From Micromonospora avicenniae (GTDB lineage Bacteria > Actinomycetota > Actinomycetes > Mycobacteriales > Micromonosporaceae): a stretch of 64,000 bases of DNA. The stretch covers positions 248,001 to 312,000 of the forward strand of contig NZ_FTNF01000001.1 in NCBI RefSeq assembly GCF_900156065.1, in the 5' to 3' direction. The translations under genes and the position numbers were made by a program. The notes beneath the pieces were generated by a model. The model was given only the letters and a program-made list of their open reading frames with translations, ran no database searches and was not told where the DNA came from. Of the stretch, positions 22,661 through 30,276 are shown one piece after another (the first letter of the stretch is position 1; each line of letters begins with the position of its first letter).

Positions 22661-23203
22661 TCAAGCCCCGAACCCCGCACGACTCCGGAGAGCCGGCACG
22701 GTCTGCTCGGGAGTCGGCAGGGCTCTCGTGTTCTGGTCGTGCAGGAGTAGCCACCGGCCCCGCTGCCACACGAACGTCAGGCCGACGACACTGGTCCCGC
22801 GCAAGCTGGAACCGTCCGGCAGCGAGTAGATGAATGTGAATTGATAGACGACCGTACCCGCCCGGTCCCCGAGCCCCCGGGACATCTCGGTCGCCTCCAG
22901 CCGCCACGTCCGGTCGGCGAAGAACTCCCGATTGACCTCGACAACCGCATCCTTTCCGGAGACCACGCTCGCGTCCGGGAGCACGAGTTGCACCTGTGGC
23001 GCGAGCGTCGCTGCGTACCCGGGAGGGTCCCGCTGCACGATGGCACGCAGGTGTGCGGCCACCGCCGCCTCGAAGGACTGCCGCCTCGGCGCGTGACTGC
23101 TCGCGTCGCGGGTGGGTTGAGCGGACTGGGCGGGCTGGGCGGCGGCTGGCAGGCCGGCCGCCAGTGCTGCACTGAGCACAGTGACGACTACCGTTCGACG
23201 CAT
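22661..23203 (-). CDS. Secreted SnoaL/DUF4440-like (NTF2-fold) protein
   Basis: 180 aa. A signal peptide (MRRTVVVTVLSAALAAGLPAAA) is followed by an NTF2-like domain: FEAAVAAHLRAIVQRDPPGY, then GKDAVVEVNREFF and a strand-rich C-terminus (VVGLTFVWQRGRWLLLHDQN). I chose ATG 23203 because GGAGGAAC lies 7 nt upstream; the GTG six codons earlier would include the ribosome-binding site. It is divergent from the ArsR-type regulator and just inside the tRNA-Tyr repeats. Catalytic or binding role unknown. Confidence 0.75.
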   Translation of the reverse strand: MRRTVVVTVLSAALAAGLPAAAQPAQSAQPTRDASSHAPRRQSFEAAVAAHLRAIVQRDPPGYAATLAPQVQLVLPDASVVSGKDAVVEVNREFFADRTWRLEATEMSRGLGDRAGTVVYQFTFIYSLPDGSSLRGTSVVGLTFVWQRGRWLLLHDQNTRALPTPEQTVPALRSRAGFGA

Positions 23204-23337
23204 GAGGTTCCTCCTAGACACTTGACGGGGAATCCCCGCTCGCCCACCTCACCGCTTCTCGTCCTCGAGACGACAGCGATTCGAGGACGATCGAAACGGC
23301 GCGTACCGTGACCACGTCGTGACCGCACGCTGCCAGC

Positions 23338-24351
23338 ATGGACCTCATGTTCCGCCTTGGCCTGGGCGATCACGCCATCCGCAACCTGCGGTTCTGGTAC
23401 TCGCCGCTGACCGAGGCGCTGGCGAGCCTCCGCTTTCTCGGCGAGGCCGCCGGGCTGCCCGGTCAGCGTCACTGGCAGCGCTTCGCGCTGGCGGAGCTGC
23501 ACGGCCGGCCGGCTGACGCCCAACTGCTGCGCTTCCTCGTCCCGCCGACGGGGGCTACCCCGGCCTTTCTCGATCCGCCGCCGATCGACGGGGTCGAGGC
23601 ACACTTCGCGGACGAGCTGGATCGGATGATCGAGTGCGCGGTGGGCCGTGCTGCCGGCGACGTCGCCCTGGTGATCGAGGGCAACCCGGCCGTCGGCATG
23701 CCGGGCCGACGAGTCCCACCTTCGGTCCGGGCGCTACTCGATCGCGGCGAGGACGTCCTGGTGCAGGCCACCGCGGCGGCGTTGCACAGGTACTGGCAGG
23801 CTGCCGTACGCCCGGTATGGCGCACGGTCCGCGACGGACTGGAACGCGACCTGGACCAACGCGCCCGGCGCACCGTGCGACATGGATCAGACGACATGCT
23901 CGCCACCCTGCACCACACGGTCGCCTTCGACGGGTGGACGATGCTGATCGACAAGCCGTACCACGAGGATTTTCCGACGGTCGATGGTCTCCTTCTCACG
24001 CCGTCGGTGTTCGGTACGGCACGCACCGGCCTGACCCGACACGGCGAACGGGGACTGCGGCTGACCTACCCCGCCGGCGACACCGCACGACTGTGGCGGC
24101 CGGTGGAGCGTCCCATCCACGCCCTCGCCGACCTGCTGGGCGCCACCCGCGCCGCACTCCTGGCCGATCTGGCCGTGCCGGCAACCACGTCCGCGCTCGC
24201 GCAACGCCACCACCTCAGCCCCGCCACTGTCTCGCATCATCTCGGCGTCCTGCTGCGATCCGGGCTACTCAGCCGGCACCGGCAGGGACGCGATGTCTAC
24301 TACGTACGAACCAGCTGGGCCAGCCGCCTGATCCGGGCTCAACCAAGTTGA
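23338..24351 (+). CDS. ArsR-type winged-helix regulator with DUF5937-like N-terminal domain
   Basis: 337 aa. The N-terminal 250 residues resemble the actinobacterial DUF5937 architecture (FRLGLGDHAIRNLRFWYSPL at the start). The C-terminal 75 residues are a winged helix: LADLAVPATTSALAQRHHLS, then TVSHHLGVLLRSGLLSRHRQ and a wing, GRDVYYVRT. A second ATG nine nt on (MFRLG) is possible. It is divergently placed from the SnoaL-like secreted protein, which may be its target. The ligand is unknown. Confidence 0.8.
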   Translation: MDLMFRLGLGDHAIRNLRFWYSPLTEALASLRFLGEAAGLPGQRHWQRFALAELHGRPADAQLLRFLVPPTGATPAFLDPPPIDGVEAHFADELDRMIECAVGRAAGDVALVIEGNPAVGMPGRRVPPSVRALLDRGEDVLVQATAAALHRYWQAAVRPVWRTVRDGLERDLDQRARRTVRHGSDDMLATLHHTVAFDGWTMLIDKPYHEDFPTVDGLLLTPSVFGTARTGLTRHGERGLRLTYPAGDTARLWRPVERPIHALADLLGATRAALLADLAVPATTSALAQRHHLSPATVSHHLGVLLRSGLLSRHRQGRDVYYVRTSWASRLIRAQPS

Positions 24352-24356
24352 TGAGG

Positions 24357-24600
24357 GTCGGCCGAGACCGTCGACGACCTCGAAGCCGAACTGTCCGCGC
24401 TGCCCGCGCGAATCGGCGTGCCGACCCTGGCCGTGTGAAACGCCGAGAAGGACCTGCTCGACCTGCTCGCTCTGGCCCGCATCGCCGGTCTACGCGAAGT
24501 GCGTCTACAGGCACGAGGAAGCCGCCCGCCGCCGGATCGAGGCCGTGCTGGCCAGGAGCGCAGAGTCTCATCAGTTGCGGCGACCCGAGAAGATCACTGA
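24357..24600 (+). pseudogene. Decayed coding fragment in two frames
   Basis: One frame reads ETVDDLEAELSALPARIGV up to a stop; a second frame reads YAKCVYRHEEAARRRIEAVL and ends ITE-stop at 24600. Neither has its own start, and together they look like the broken remains of one helical protein. I cannot name the family. The intact small gene begins directly after. Confidence 0.35.
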
Positions 24601-24930
24601 ATGACAGAGGTCGACAAGGCGGTCGAACGGATCCGGGTGACTGGGGCGTATCGGCTGCTGGTCATCGGATACCGCTGCCTGCCGCTCGGGGCGGTAGTGA
24701 TGGGTGTGGCCATCGGCGTAGTCGCCCTTTGGGCCCTGAAGCCGCCGCTGGTCTTCGTCCCGTTCGTCATCGCGCTCGGGACCGTGTTTATCGGGGTGGC
24801 CAGCGTGTGGGCTGGGCTGCTAGCCCTGTACACCCGTCGACTCATGCCACGTGGTGGCACCAATCGACACAAAGCTCTGATGCGGGCTCTGCGACAGGAC
24901 GTGACAGCGCCGGTACGACGGCGCAGGTAG
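24601..24930 (+). CDS. Small two-helix membrane protein, unknown function
   Basis: 109 aa from ATG. Two membrane segments (LPLGAVVMGVAIGVVALWAL and VFVPFVIALGTVFIGVASVW) lie between a short amphipathic N-terminus and a basic C-terminal tail (RRLMPRGGTNRHKALMRALR). The ATG overlaps the end of a decayed fragment upstream. I recognise no family; it is an orphan within the tRNA-Tyr island. Confidence 0.5.
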   Translation: MTEVDKAVERIRVTGAYRLLVIGYRCLPLGAVVMGVAIGVVALWALKPPLVFVPFVIALGTVFIGVASVWAGLLALYTRRLMPRGGTNRHKALMRALRQDVTAPVRRRR

Positions 24931-24991
24931 GGCGCCAGTGGCCGACGCCGGTCCGCGTCTTGTCCGCGAGAGGCCGCCGGGCGGCAGGGAA

Positions 24992-25044
24992 CTGGTGGCG
25001 GGTAGAGGGTTCGAACCTCTGTAGCTTCCGCCACGGATTGACAG
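24992..25044 (-). repeat. tRNA-Tyr 3'-half repeat, middle copy (candidate att site)
   Basis: Matches the intact tRNA-Tyr 3' half over 53 positions with four mismatches; the T-arm GGGTTCGAACCTCTG and flanks are kept, the 5' half is lost. The rest of 24931-25191 shows no gene. Confidence 0.8.
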
Positions 25045-25191
25045 GGCGTCCGCGATCTTGCTCCAGCAATGCGCCCTGACCTGCCTTTTCTCCGTCGCCG
25101 GACGCCCGCCCGCGCCCGACTGCCCACCATATGCCCACGCCCCACGCGCTCGGCGGACCCAGCAGCATCGACAACTGAGAGTTCAGTTCGC

Positions 25192-25608
25192 CTAACGCCG
25201 AGCAATGTCGTCTAGTTCGAGCACCACTCGCGGCTCACGCACCAGGGCCTCGCCCCAGTCACCGGTCAGCGCCCACATCGCGTCACCCGAACTCACCTGC
25301 TGGAAGGCATCGATATGGCCGTAGTCGAGCTCGCCGGCAGCATCCGTGGCTGGCGGCAGCGACGAGCGACGGACGAGTACCGCAGACTCGCTCTCGATCC
25401 GAAGTGTGCCCCTTGCGAAGCAACAAGCCTGACCTCTGGCAAATGCGATGTAGGCAGAGTGAGCCGGGGTGAGGGCCAGGTCCAGGACAAAGCTCAGCTC
25501 GGTTAGTGACGCATCGAGGCTCAGGACCCAAGAGTCCTCCAACGAGACAGCTGCCAAGCTCGCGAAGACCTCGTCATAAGTACGAACGCCGCCGCCTGCC
25601 GTGTGCAT
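25192..25608 (-). CDS. Hypothetical protein, 138 aa
   Basis: Begins MHTAGGGVRTYDEVFASLAA, with a helix-rich N-terminus, a hydrophobic middle (LSFVLDLALTPAHSAYIAFA) and a C-terminus containing DYGHIDAFQQVSSGDAMWAL and TGDWGEALVREP. Size and composition resemble small cytoplasmic immunity-type proteins, but I know no family match. Longer in-frame extension upstream runs across the divergent gene and is rejected. It lies between the middle tRNA-Tyr repeat and a divergent gene whose start is 117 nt away. Confidence 0.55.
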   Translation of the reverse strand: MHTAGGGVRTYDEVFASLAAVSLEDSWVLSLDASLTELSFVLDLALTPAHSAYIAFARGQACCFARGTLRIESESAVLVRRSSLPPATDAAGELDYGHIDAFQQVSSGDAMWALTGDWGEALVREPRVVLELDDIARR

Positions 25609-25725
25609 CGGACCAGCGTGCCACAGGCATCGGCAGAGACAGCTCGGCTTAATCGGCCGGCCGTGGCGCAGTCGGCGGACGAATATCTCGGAGACAAGGC
25701 CGGCCTGGCGGCGGACCATGTAGCG

Positions 25726-26244
25726 ATGGTCAGCAAGGACGCACTCGCCCGCCTCCAGGACGCCGCCATCCTTTGGAGCGTCGGATCGGGTACAGCGGCC
25801 GACGTAATCGACGCTGCCTGCGACTGTCTCGTAGCAGATGCAGACAGTCCGACCCTCCGGATCCTCGCCGGCATCTCGCCGGTGAAGGGCAGCGAAAGTG
25901 ACGAGCTGCGGCGTTGGCTTGAAGGCGCGCTCGCAGAACTCTCGCTGGCCTACTACCCGGAAGGCAGCCGAGAGGGCGAAGAGGAAGCGCTCCGGATCAT
26001 GGCCCGCCGACTGCTCGCGGGGACCATCACGCCTCGCGACCTCACGTCCTGGGCATTCCGGTTCATCACCTGGGATGGCACTCCCATGGCAGCCGAGCTG
26101 ATCGGCCTTGACAACACCTACGAATACGTAGATGCAGTTCACGACGGGCACCCCCACACCAGCACCGCGACCGAGGACCTCGACGCCGATGTCATCGCCG
26201 AAGCTCGGCGCCTGGTCGGCGACACCACAGCCATGAGCAGCTGA
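25726..26244 (+). CDS. Hypothetical protein, 172 aa
   Basis: From ATG (MVSKDALARLQDAAILWSVG); the frame stays open to a GTG at 25603, but that stretch overlaps the divergent gene and reads poorly. The product is acidic and helical, with WLEGALAELSLAYYPEGSRE near the middle and DTYEY-like acidic C-terminal segments. No motif I recognise. It is divergent from the 138-aa gene and followed directly by transposase remnants. GC at codon third positions is lower than in neighbouring core genes, consistent with transfer. Confidence 0.5.
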   Translation: MVSKDALARLQDAAILWSVGSGTAADVIDAACDCLVADADSPTLRILAGISPVKGSESDELRRWLEGALAELSLAYYPEGSREGEEEALRIMARRLLAGTITPRDLTSWAFRFITWDGTPMAAELIGLDNTYEYVDAVHDGHPHTSTATEDLDADVIAEARRLVGDTTAMSS

Positions 26245-26248
26245 ACGA

Positions 26249-26407
26249 AGGAGGCTCGGCAACGTCGCCCACGCCATGGCGACGCTACGCAACCTCGCCA
26301 TCGCCCTGATCCGGCTTGCCAGACACCCCAGGATCAAGCAGGCCATTGCATCTCACCACGCCGACGAGATGCTCGTCCCCGCCCTGCTCAACGCATCCCG
26401 GCTATGA
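26249..26407 (+). mobile_element. ISAs1-like transposase C-terminal remnant
   Basis: The frame reads RRLGNVAHAMATLRNLAIAL, then IRLARHPRIKQAIASHHADE and ends at TGA 26405-26407. The RNLAIxLIRL pattern with a following poly-His/Ala segment is that of the C-terminus of ISAs1-family DDE transposases. No start, no catalytic core and no inverted repeats are seen. Confidence 0.65.
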
Positions 26408-26503
26408 TCAACTGACTTTGCTCTGGCTCTGGGCCAGGACGAGCCACTGACGTCACTGCTCAAGCCTGCCTCGATCTTGCCAACGCTCAATGCAACGGAG
26501 CCG

Positions 26504-26605
26504 TACGACATCATCCGAAGCCGGGTCGAACACATCCTGGCCGGGATGAAGAACCGAAAATCCTGCGCGAGTGCGCCGCCCACGCAACAGCGACGAAGGC
26601 TCCCT
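26504..26605 (+). mobile_element. IS5-like transposase remnant, frameshifted
   Basis: YDIIRSRVEHILAGMKNRK is followed, after loss of one base in an A-run, by KILRECAAHATATK in the next frame. RVEHxxAxMKNxKILRxC is the C-terminal signature region of IS5/IS427-type DDE transposases. The remnant is truncated on both sides. Confidence 0.5.
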
Positions 26606-26641
26606 CTCGCTACGTGAGGCCAGGCCCGATGGAGGAAAGGG

Positions 26642-27253
26642 CTACTCCGTCAGGTACTCGGCGTCGGACACGATGAACTCGCCATACTCGAACTGCTCAC
26701 CGAGCGCGACGAGGCGCTCGTATTGGCTCCGTTCCAGCGGCCAGCCACGCTGCCGTGCGATGCGCAGGGACCAACGGAAGGCCAGGTCCGGGGACACCTG
26801 GACGCATCGAAGGAGGGCGTCGGCCACCGCGTGGCCGGGGTCGAGCCGCTCGGGTACGGCCGCCGTCATGGTTCGGATCTCGGCGGCGACCGTGTCAGCT
26901 AGTTCCCGTGCCGGTTCGGGCTCCGGCTCCGGCGCGCCATAGGTCCGGAGCCACTGATCACATCGTTCGACGACAACTTCGAGCCAGCTCGGCCCAGACG
27001 GCCACAGGCCGTCCGGGCCGAACCAGAACGTGCCTCCGGTGCCCGCACCCCACAGTGTCTCGATCTTCTCGCCGGTCAGGCCCCGCCGCATCAAGAGCGC
27101 ATCAGATCGAAGTGCCTCCACCTCACGCGGATCGGTATCCGGACCAAGCAGACTGGCGAGAAGGTTCACAGCCGAACCGTCGTGCCGCCAGTCCTGGTGA
27201 AAGCGCTCGGCAAAGCCGGTCAATCCAAAGTCGAAGCTCGATGCAGGGCGCAA
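26642..27253 (-). CDS. Possible CDI-type immunity protein
   Basis: 203 aa from TTG with AAGGAG 4 nt upstream. The N-terminal 70 residues (FAERFHQDWRHDGSAVNLLA, then TGEKIETLWGAGTGGTF) resemble the short F-x-Q-D-W proteins annotated as contact-dependent growth inhibition immunity proteins. A Glu/Pro linker (APEPEPEPARE) leads to a helical C-terminal part. No toxin or CdiA-like gene is nearby, so if real it is an orphan. The codons are less GC-biased than in core genes. Family assignment is moderate. Confidence 0.5.
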   Translation of the reverse strand: MRPASSFDFGLTGFAERFHQDWRHDGSAVNLLASLLGPDTDPREVEALRSDALLMRRGLTGEKIETLWGAGTGGTFWFGPDGLWPSGPSWLEVVVERCDQWLRTYGAPEPEPEPARELADTVAAEIRTMTAAVPERLDPGHAVADALLRCVQVSPDLAFRWSLRIARQRGWPLERSQYERLVALGEQFEYGEFIVSDAEYLTE

Positions 27254-27551
27254 CGTGCTCCTTCACATAGCTATACGGGAAGAGGGTAGGCAGTTTATAC
27301 GTAATAGCCCCCCCCAGGCTCGCTCTTGTCGCGTCTGAGGATTATCCCGATCTTGTTGCTGCCGCTTGGGGACTACACGACCAGAAGACCTCAACACCTC
27401 GCCGGACACCACAAGGGCTACCAGCCTCCCCGGACGGGCCTAACGTCGTTTCGTCCGGCAGGGCGCTCCACCTTGTCCCCCTGCGGGAAGGCTGGACGGC
27501 CTGGTGACTGCCCGACGAGGAGATCTGCTCCGTTCCAGGACGACGCAACAA
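27254..27551. other. Gene-free stretch in the island
   Basis: About 300 nt, AT-richer near 27280-27310 (candidate promoter region of the minus-strand gene at 26642). I see no gene and no repeat here. Confidence 0.4.
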
Positions 27552-28141
27552 CTACGAAAAGTAGTTCACCAAGAAGCCAATAGGTACCGGGATCAGGGCA
27601 CCCGAGGCGAAGAACATGAACTGTTCGCGCCGCCCCTTGCGGCGGACGAGATCGAGCTCTTCCTGCAACGCCCCCAGCTTGTCCCGCAGCACCTGCTGCT
27701 CCTCCAGGAAGAGCTTCTGCAGCTCGGCGTGAGCGGCAGCAATCGTGCTGTCGATCAACGCTCGCACGGCTGCTGCCTCCTCTGTGCGCAGCGACGCCAG
27801 CCGACGGCTCTCCTCCTCCTCTGCCCGAAGCCGATCGACGGCCGCCTTCCGTGTCTGCAGCTCCGCCTGGAGCTCCTGTACCAGATGGTCGGACTCTCTG
27901 AGCGAGGCGACTAGTCGATCAACCCGCGAATCGATGGCCTGCGGCTCGTAGGTGAGGTGGACGTCACCGTGGACAACGCAGCTACGGCGTTCAGGGACAC
28001 TTCGTACGACTTAGCCGCACTCAGCGCCGATTCGGCTTCATCCGACGCGCGGCGCCCTGACCTGAAGGACCAGTAGCTCAGCGCAGTACCGAGGACGGCG
28101 CCCACGAGCGCCACAACCTCGCCCCCGCTTACAAACGCCAT
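27552..28141 (-). pseudogene. Frameshifted coiled-coil membrane protein gene
   Basis: An ATG with GGAGG 5 nt upstream starts MAFVSGGEVVALVGAVLGTA (membrane helix) and continues AAKSYEVSLNAVAAL, then drifts to a stop at 27911. An overlapping frame reads GDVHLTYEPQAIDSRVDRLV, then a long Glu/Leu coiled coil (AEEEESRRLASLRTEEAAAV) and a C-terminal helix (FMFFASGALIPVPIGFLVNY) ending at 27552. The second frame has no convincing start. The simplest reading is one gene with a frameshift near 27965-28000. Function unknown. Confidence 0.5.
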
Positions 28142-28220
28142 GGCATCCTCCGTGCCCGTTGCGTGCCCGATCGGGCGGTAGACGAGGGCCAACGGTGGCA
28201 ATGATCGCCACGGAACGAGG

Positions 28221-28258
28221 AAGGCCCCTGCCTTGCGTTTCCGCAGTTCAGGGGCCTT
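28221..28258 (-). terminator. Terminator of tRNA-Tyr
   Basis: AAGGCCCCTG pairs with CAGGGGCCTT (10 bp) with an inner TGCG/CGCA stem. It lies 9 nt beyond the encoded CCA end of tRNA-Tyr on the minus strand and is followed by a pyrimidine-rich CCTCGTTCC. Confidence 0.6.
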
Positions 28259-28267
28259 GCCGTTGCC

Positions 28268-28351
28268 TGGTGGCGGGTAGAGGATTCGAACCTCTGTAGC
28301 TTTCGCGACGGATTTACAGTCCGCTCCCATTGGCCGCTCGGGCAACCCGCC
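28268..28351 (-). tRNA. tRNA-Tyr (GTA anticodon), CCA encoded
   Basis: Class II tRNA with a long variable arm: acceptor GGCGGGT/ACCCGCC, anticodon loop ACTGTAAAT, variable stem CGTCGCGAAAGCTAC, T-arm AGAGG-TTCGAAT-CCTCT, then discriminator A and CCA. A possible promoter upstream is TTGCGC-19 nt-TATCCT (28420-28390). Its 3' half is repeated at 22600 and 24992. Confidence 0.95.
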
Positions 28352-28436
28352 AGGGCGCGTCACCACGTCAGGACGCGGCGACGGAAGCAAGGATAGCGGC
28401 TCCCCCGGGCACCGGCGCAACCGGGTACCGTCAGAG

Positions 28437-28464
28437 GGTCGTACCGCTGGTCAGCGGTACGACC
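28437..28464. promoter_or_regulatory. Perfect 12-bp inverted repeat upstream of yajQ
   Basis: GGTCGTACCGCT - GGTC - AGCGGTACGACC, centred 47 nt before the yajQ ATG. It could be a 5'-UTR hairpin or an operator for a dimeric regulator. It also lies between yajQ and the divergent tRNA-Tyr promoter. Confidence 0.5.
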
Positions 28465-28497
28465 GCCAGTGGACCGCCGGACAGCAGGAGCAGAAGC

Positions 28498-28992
28498 ATG
28501 GCAGCGAACCCGTCGTTCGACATCGTGAGCAAGGTCGACCGCCAGGAGGTCGACAACGCCCTCCGCCAGGCGGAGAAGGAGCTTGCGACCCGGTTCGACT
28601 TCCGGGGGACGGGTGCCGAGATCTCCTGGTCGGGCGAGGAGGCGATCTCCCTGCAGGCCGAGACCGAGGAGCGGGTTCGGGCCGCGCTGGAGGTCTTCAG
28701 GGAGAAGCTGGTCAAGCGGAACATCTCGTTGAAGTCGCTGGACGCCGGCGACCCGCGCCCGTCGGGCAAGGTGTTCAAGATCGACGGCAAGATCATCCAG
28801 GGCATCGACTCGGAGAAGGCCAAGGCGATCAGCAAGAAGATCCGCGACGAGGGCCCGAAGGGCGTCCAGGCGCAGATTCAGGGCGACCAGCTCCGGGTCA
28901 CCGGCAAGAAGAAGGACGATCTCCAGGCCATCATCGCGATGCTCAAGGGCGAGGACTTCGGCGTGGCGCTCCAGTTCACCAACTACAGGTGA
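28498..28992 (+). CDS. yajQ: YajQ-family nucleotide-binding protein
   Basis: 164 aa, complete and co-linear with the UPF0234/YajQ family: [20 protein letters not shown] at the start, [14 protein letters not shown], and a C-terminal [14 protein letters not shown]. YajQ proteins bind nucleotides, and some members bind cyclic-di-GMP and act as transcriptional co-regulators. Start ATG has AGGAG upstream. A small GC hairpin follows the stop. Its ligand here is unknown, although a cyclic-di-GMP gene lies elsewhere in the window. Confidence 0.92.
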   Translation: MAANPSFDIVSKVDRQEVDNALRQAEKELATRFDFRGTGAEISWSGEEAISLQAETEERVRAALEVFREKLVKRNISLKSLDAGDPRPSGKVFKIDGKIIQGIDSEKAKAISKKIRDEGPKGVQAQIQGDQLRVTGKKKDDLQAIIAMLKGEDFGVALQFTNYR

Positions 28993-28993
28993 G

Positions 28994-29011
28994 CGGGCCT
29001 CGGAGGGCCCG
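28994..29011 (+). terminator. Hairpin after yajQ
   Basis: CGGGCC/GGCCCG (6 bp, loop TCGGAG) starting 2 nt after the stop codon. Short, with no U-tract. Confidence 0.4.
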
Positions 29012-29248
29012 GCCACTCGGTCGGGCTACGCCGGGCTACCTGCGCGGACATCGTCACCGGTAGTCGTCGTCGGTGGCTCACGATGGGCTGCCGACGGCCC
29101 GGCAGGCTGCCCGCCGGATCCGCGCCGCCCGGCGTTGGTAGCGGCATTCAGCGCCACTGGTGATCACGTTCCCCAGCCGTCCGGGTGGCCTCGATCCACG
29201 AGAGGCGCCGTGATCGGCCGGAGACGTTGCGGAAATATGATCAGGCCC

Positions 29249-30190
29249 ATGCCTTTGACGGTGGATGACATCGACCGATTCGAGCGATCGAGGCCCCGTC
29301 TGGCTGCCATCGCCTACCGTCTCCTCGGTTCCGCGGACGAGGCGGAGGACGTCGTGCAGGAGACGTTCTTGCGCTGGCAGGCCGCCGACGTCGACCGCGT
29401 CGAGGTCCCCGAGGCTTGGCTGACGAAGGTACTCACCAACCTGTGCCTCAACCAGCTCACCTCCGCGCGGGCACGCCGCGAGACCTACGTGGGCCGGTGG
29501 CTCCCCGAGCCGCTGCTCGCGGGGGACCCGATGCTCGGCCCGGCCGATACCGTTGAGCAGCGCGAATCTGTCTCGTACGCGGTCCTCGTCCTGATGGAGC
29601 GCCTCTCCCCCAACGAGCGGGCCGTGTACGTGCTGCGGGAGGCCTTCGACTACCCGCACCGGGAGATCGCCGAGATCCTCGACATCACCGAGGCCGCCAG
29701 CCAGCAGGTCTTTCACCGCGCCAGGAAGCATGTCGCGTGCGGCAGGGCCCGCAGCGAGATCGACCGGGCCGCAGCCAAGCGGATCGTCGAGGAGTTCCTC
29801 GCGGCCGCCACCAGTGGCCGGACCGATGGGCTCGTCCGCCTGCTCACCGAGGACGCCATCTCCATCGGCGACGGCGGAGGGAAGGTTCCGGCACGCACCA
29901 GGGCGTTCGAGGGAGCCGTCGCGGTCGCGAAGTTCGTGTGGGGCATGTTCAAGCCCGCCGAGGCCAAGCGCGCCATCGTCGGCGGCACACCCGAGTTGTA
30001 CGCCTGGACCGCCAACGGCGAGCCCGCCGTTGTCGCCGTCGTGGACGGCCGGGTCGTCGCCATCATGTGTCTGGAGGTCACCGCCGAGGGCATCAGCGCC
30101 TGCCGCACCCAGGCGAACCCCGACAAGCTCGTACGCGCGACCGAGCAATGGGCGGCAGCCGACCACGGGGAGCCACTGCTCGTGATGTGA
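29249..30190 (+). CDS. ECF41-group sigma factor with fused SnoaL-like domain
   Basis: 313 aa. Region 2 (LAAIAYRLLGSADEAEDVVQ) and region 4 (LSPNERAVYVLREAFDYPHR, EIAEILDITEAASQQVFHRA) are followed by a C-terminal NTF2/SnoaL-like domain of about 120 residues with the ECF41 hallmark DGGGK and NPDKL motifs. In ECF41 proteins this extension tunes sigma activity instead of a separate anti-sigma factor. An ATG four codons earlier is possible. The epimerase that follows is the usual type of ECF41 partner. Confidence 0.88.
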   Translation: MPLTVDDIDRFERSRPRLAAIAYRLLGSADEAEDVVQETFLRWQAADVDRVEVPEAWLTKVLTNLCLNQLTSARARRETYVGRWLPEPLLAGDPMLGPADTVEQRESVSYAVLVLMERLSPNERAVYVLREAFDYPHREIAEILDITEAASQQVFHRARKHVACGRARSEIDRAAAKRIVEEFLAAATSGRTDGLVRLLTEDAISIGDGGGKVPARTRAFEGAVAVAKFVWGMFKPAEAKRAIVGGTPELYAWTANGEPAVVAVVDGRVVAIMCLEVTAEGISACRTQANPDKLVRATEQWAAADHGEPLLVM

Positions 30191-30276
30191 CGCCGCTCAC
30201 CCTCGGCCCTTGTCAGGAAACGGCGGGCTGCCCGGTTCAAAAGGTGAATCCGAACCGGACAGCAAGGGAGCCGACG

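Noticed and set aside
22600..25044. Two more tRNA-Tyr genes
   Set aside because: Only the 3' half (T-arm and acceptor 3' strand) is present; no anticodon arm or 5' acceptor strand.
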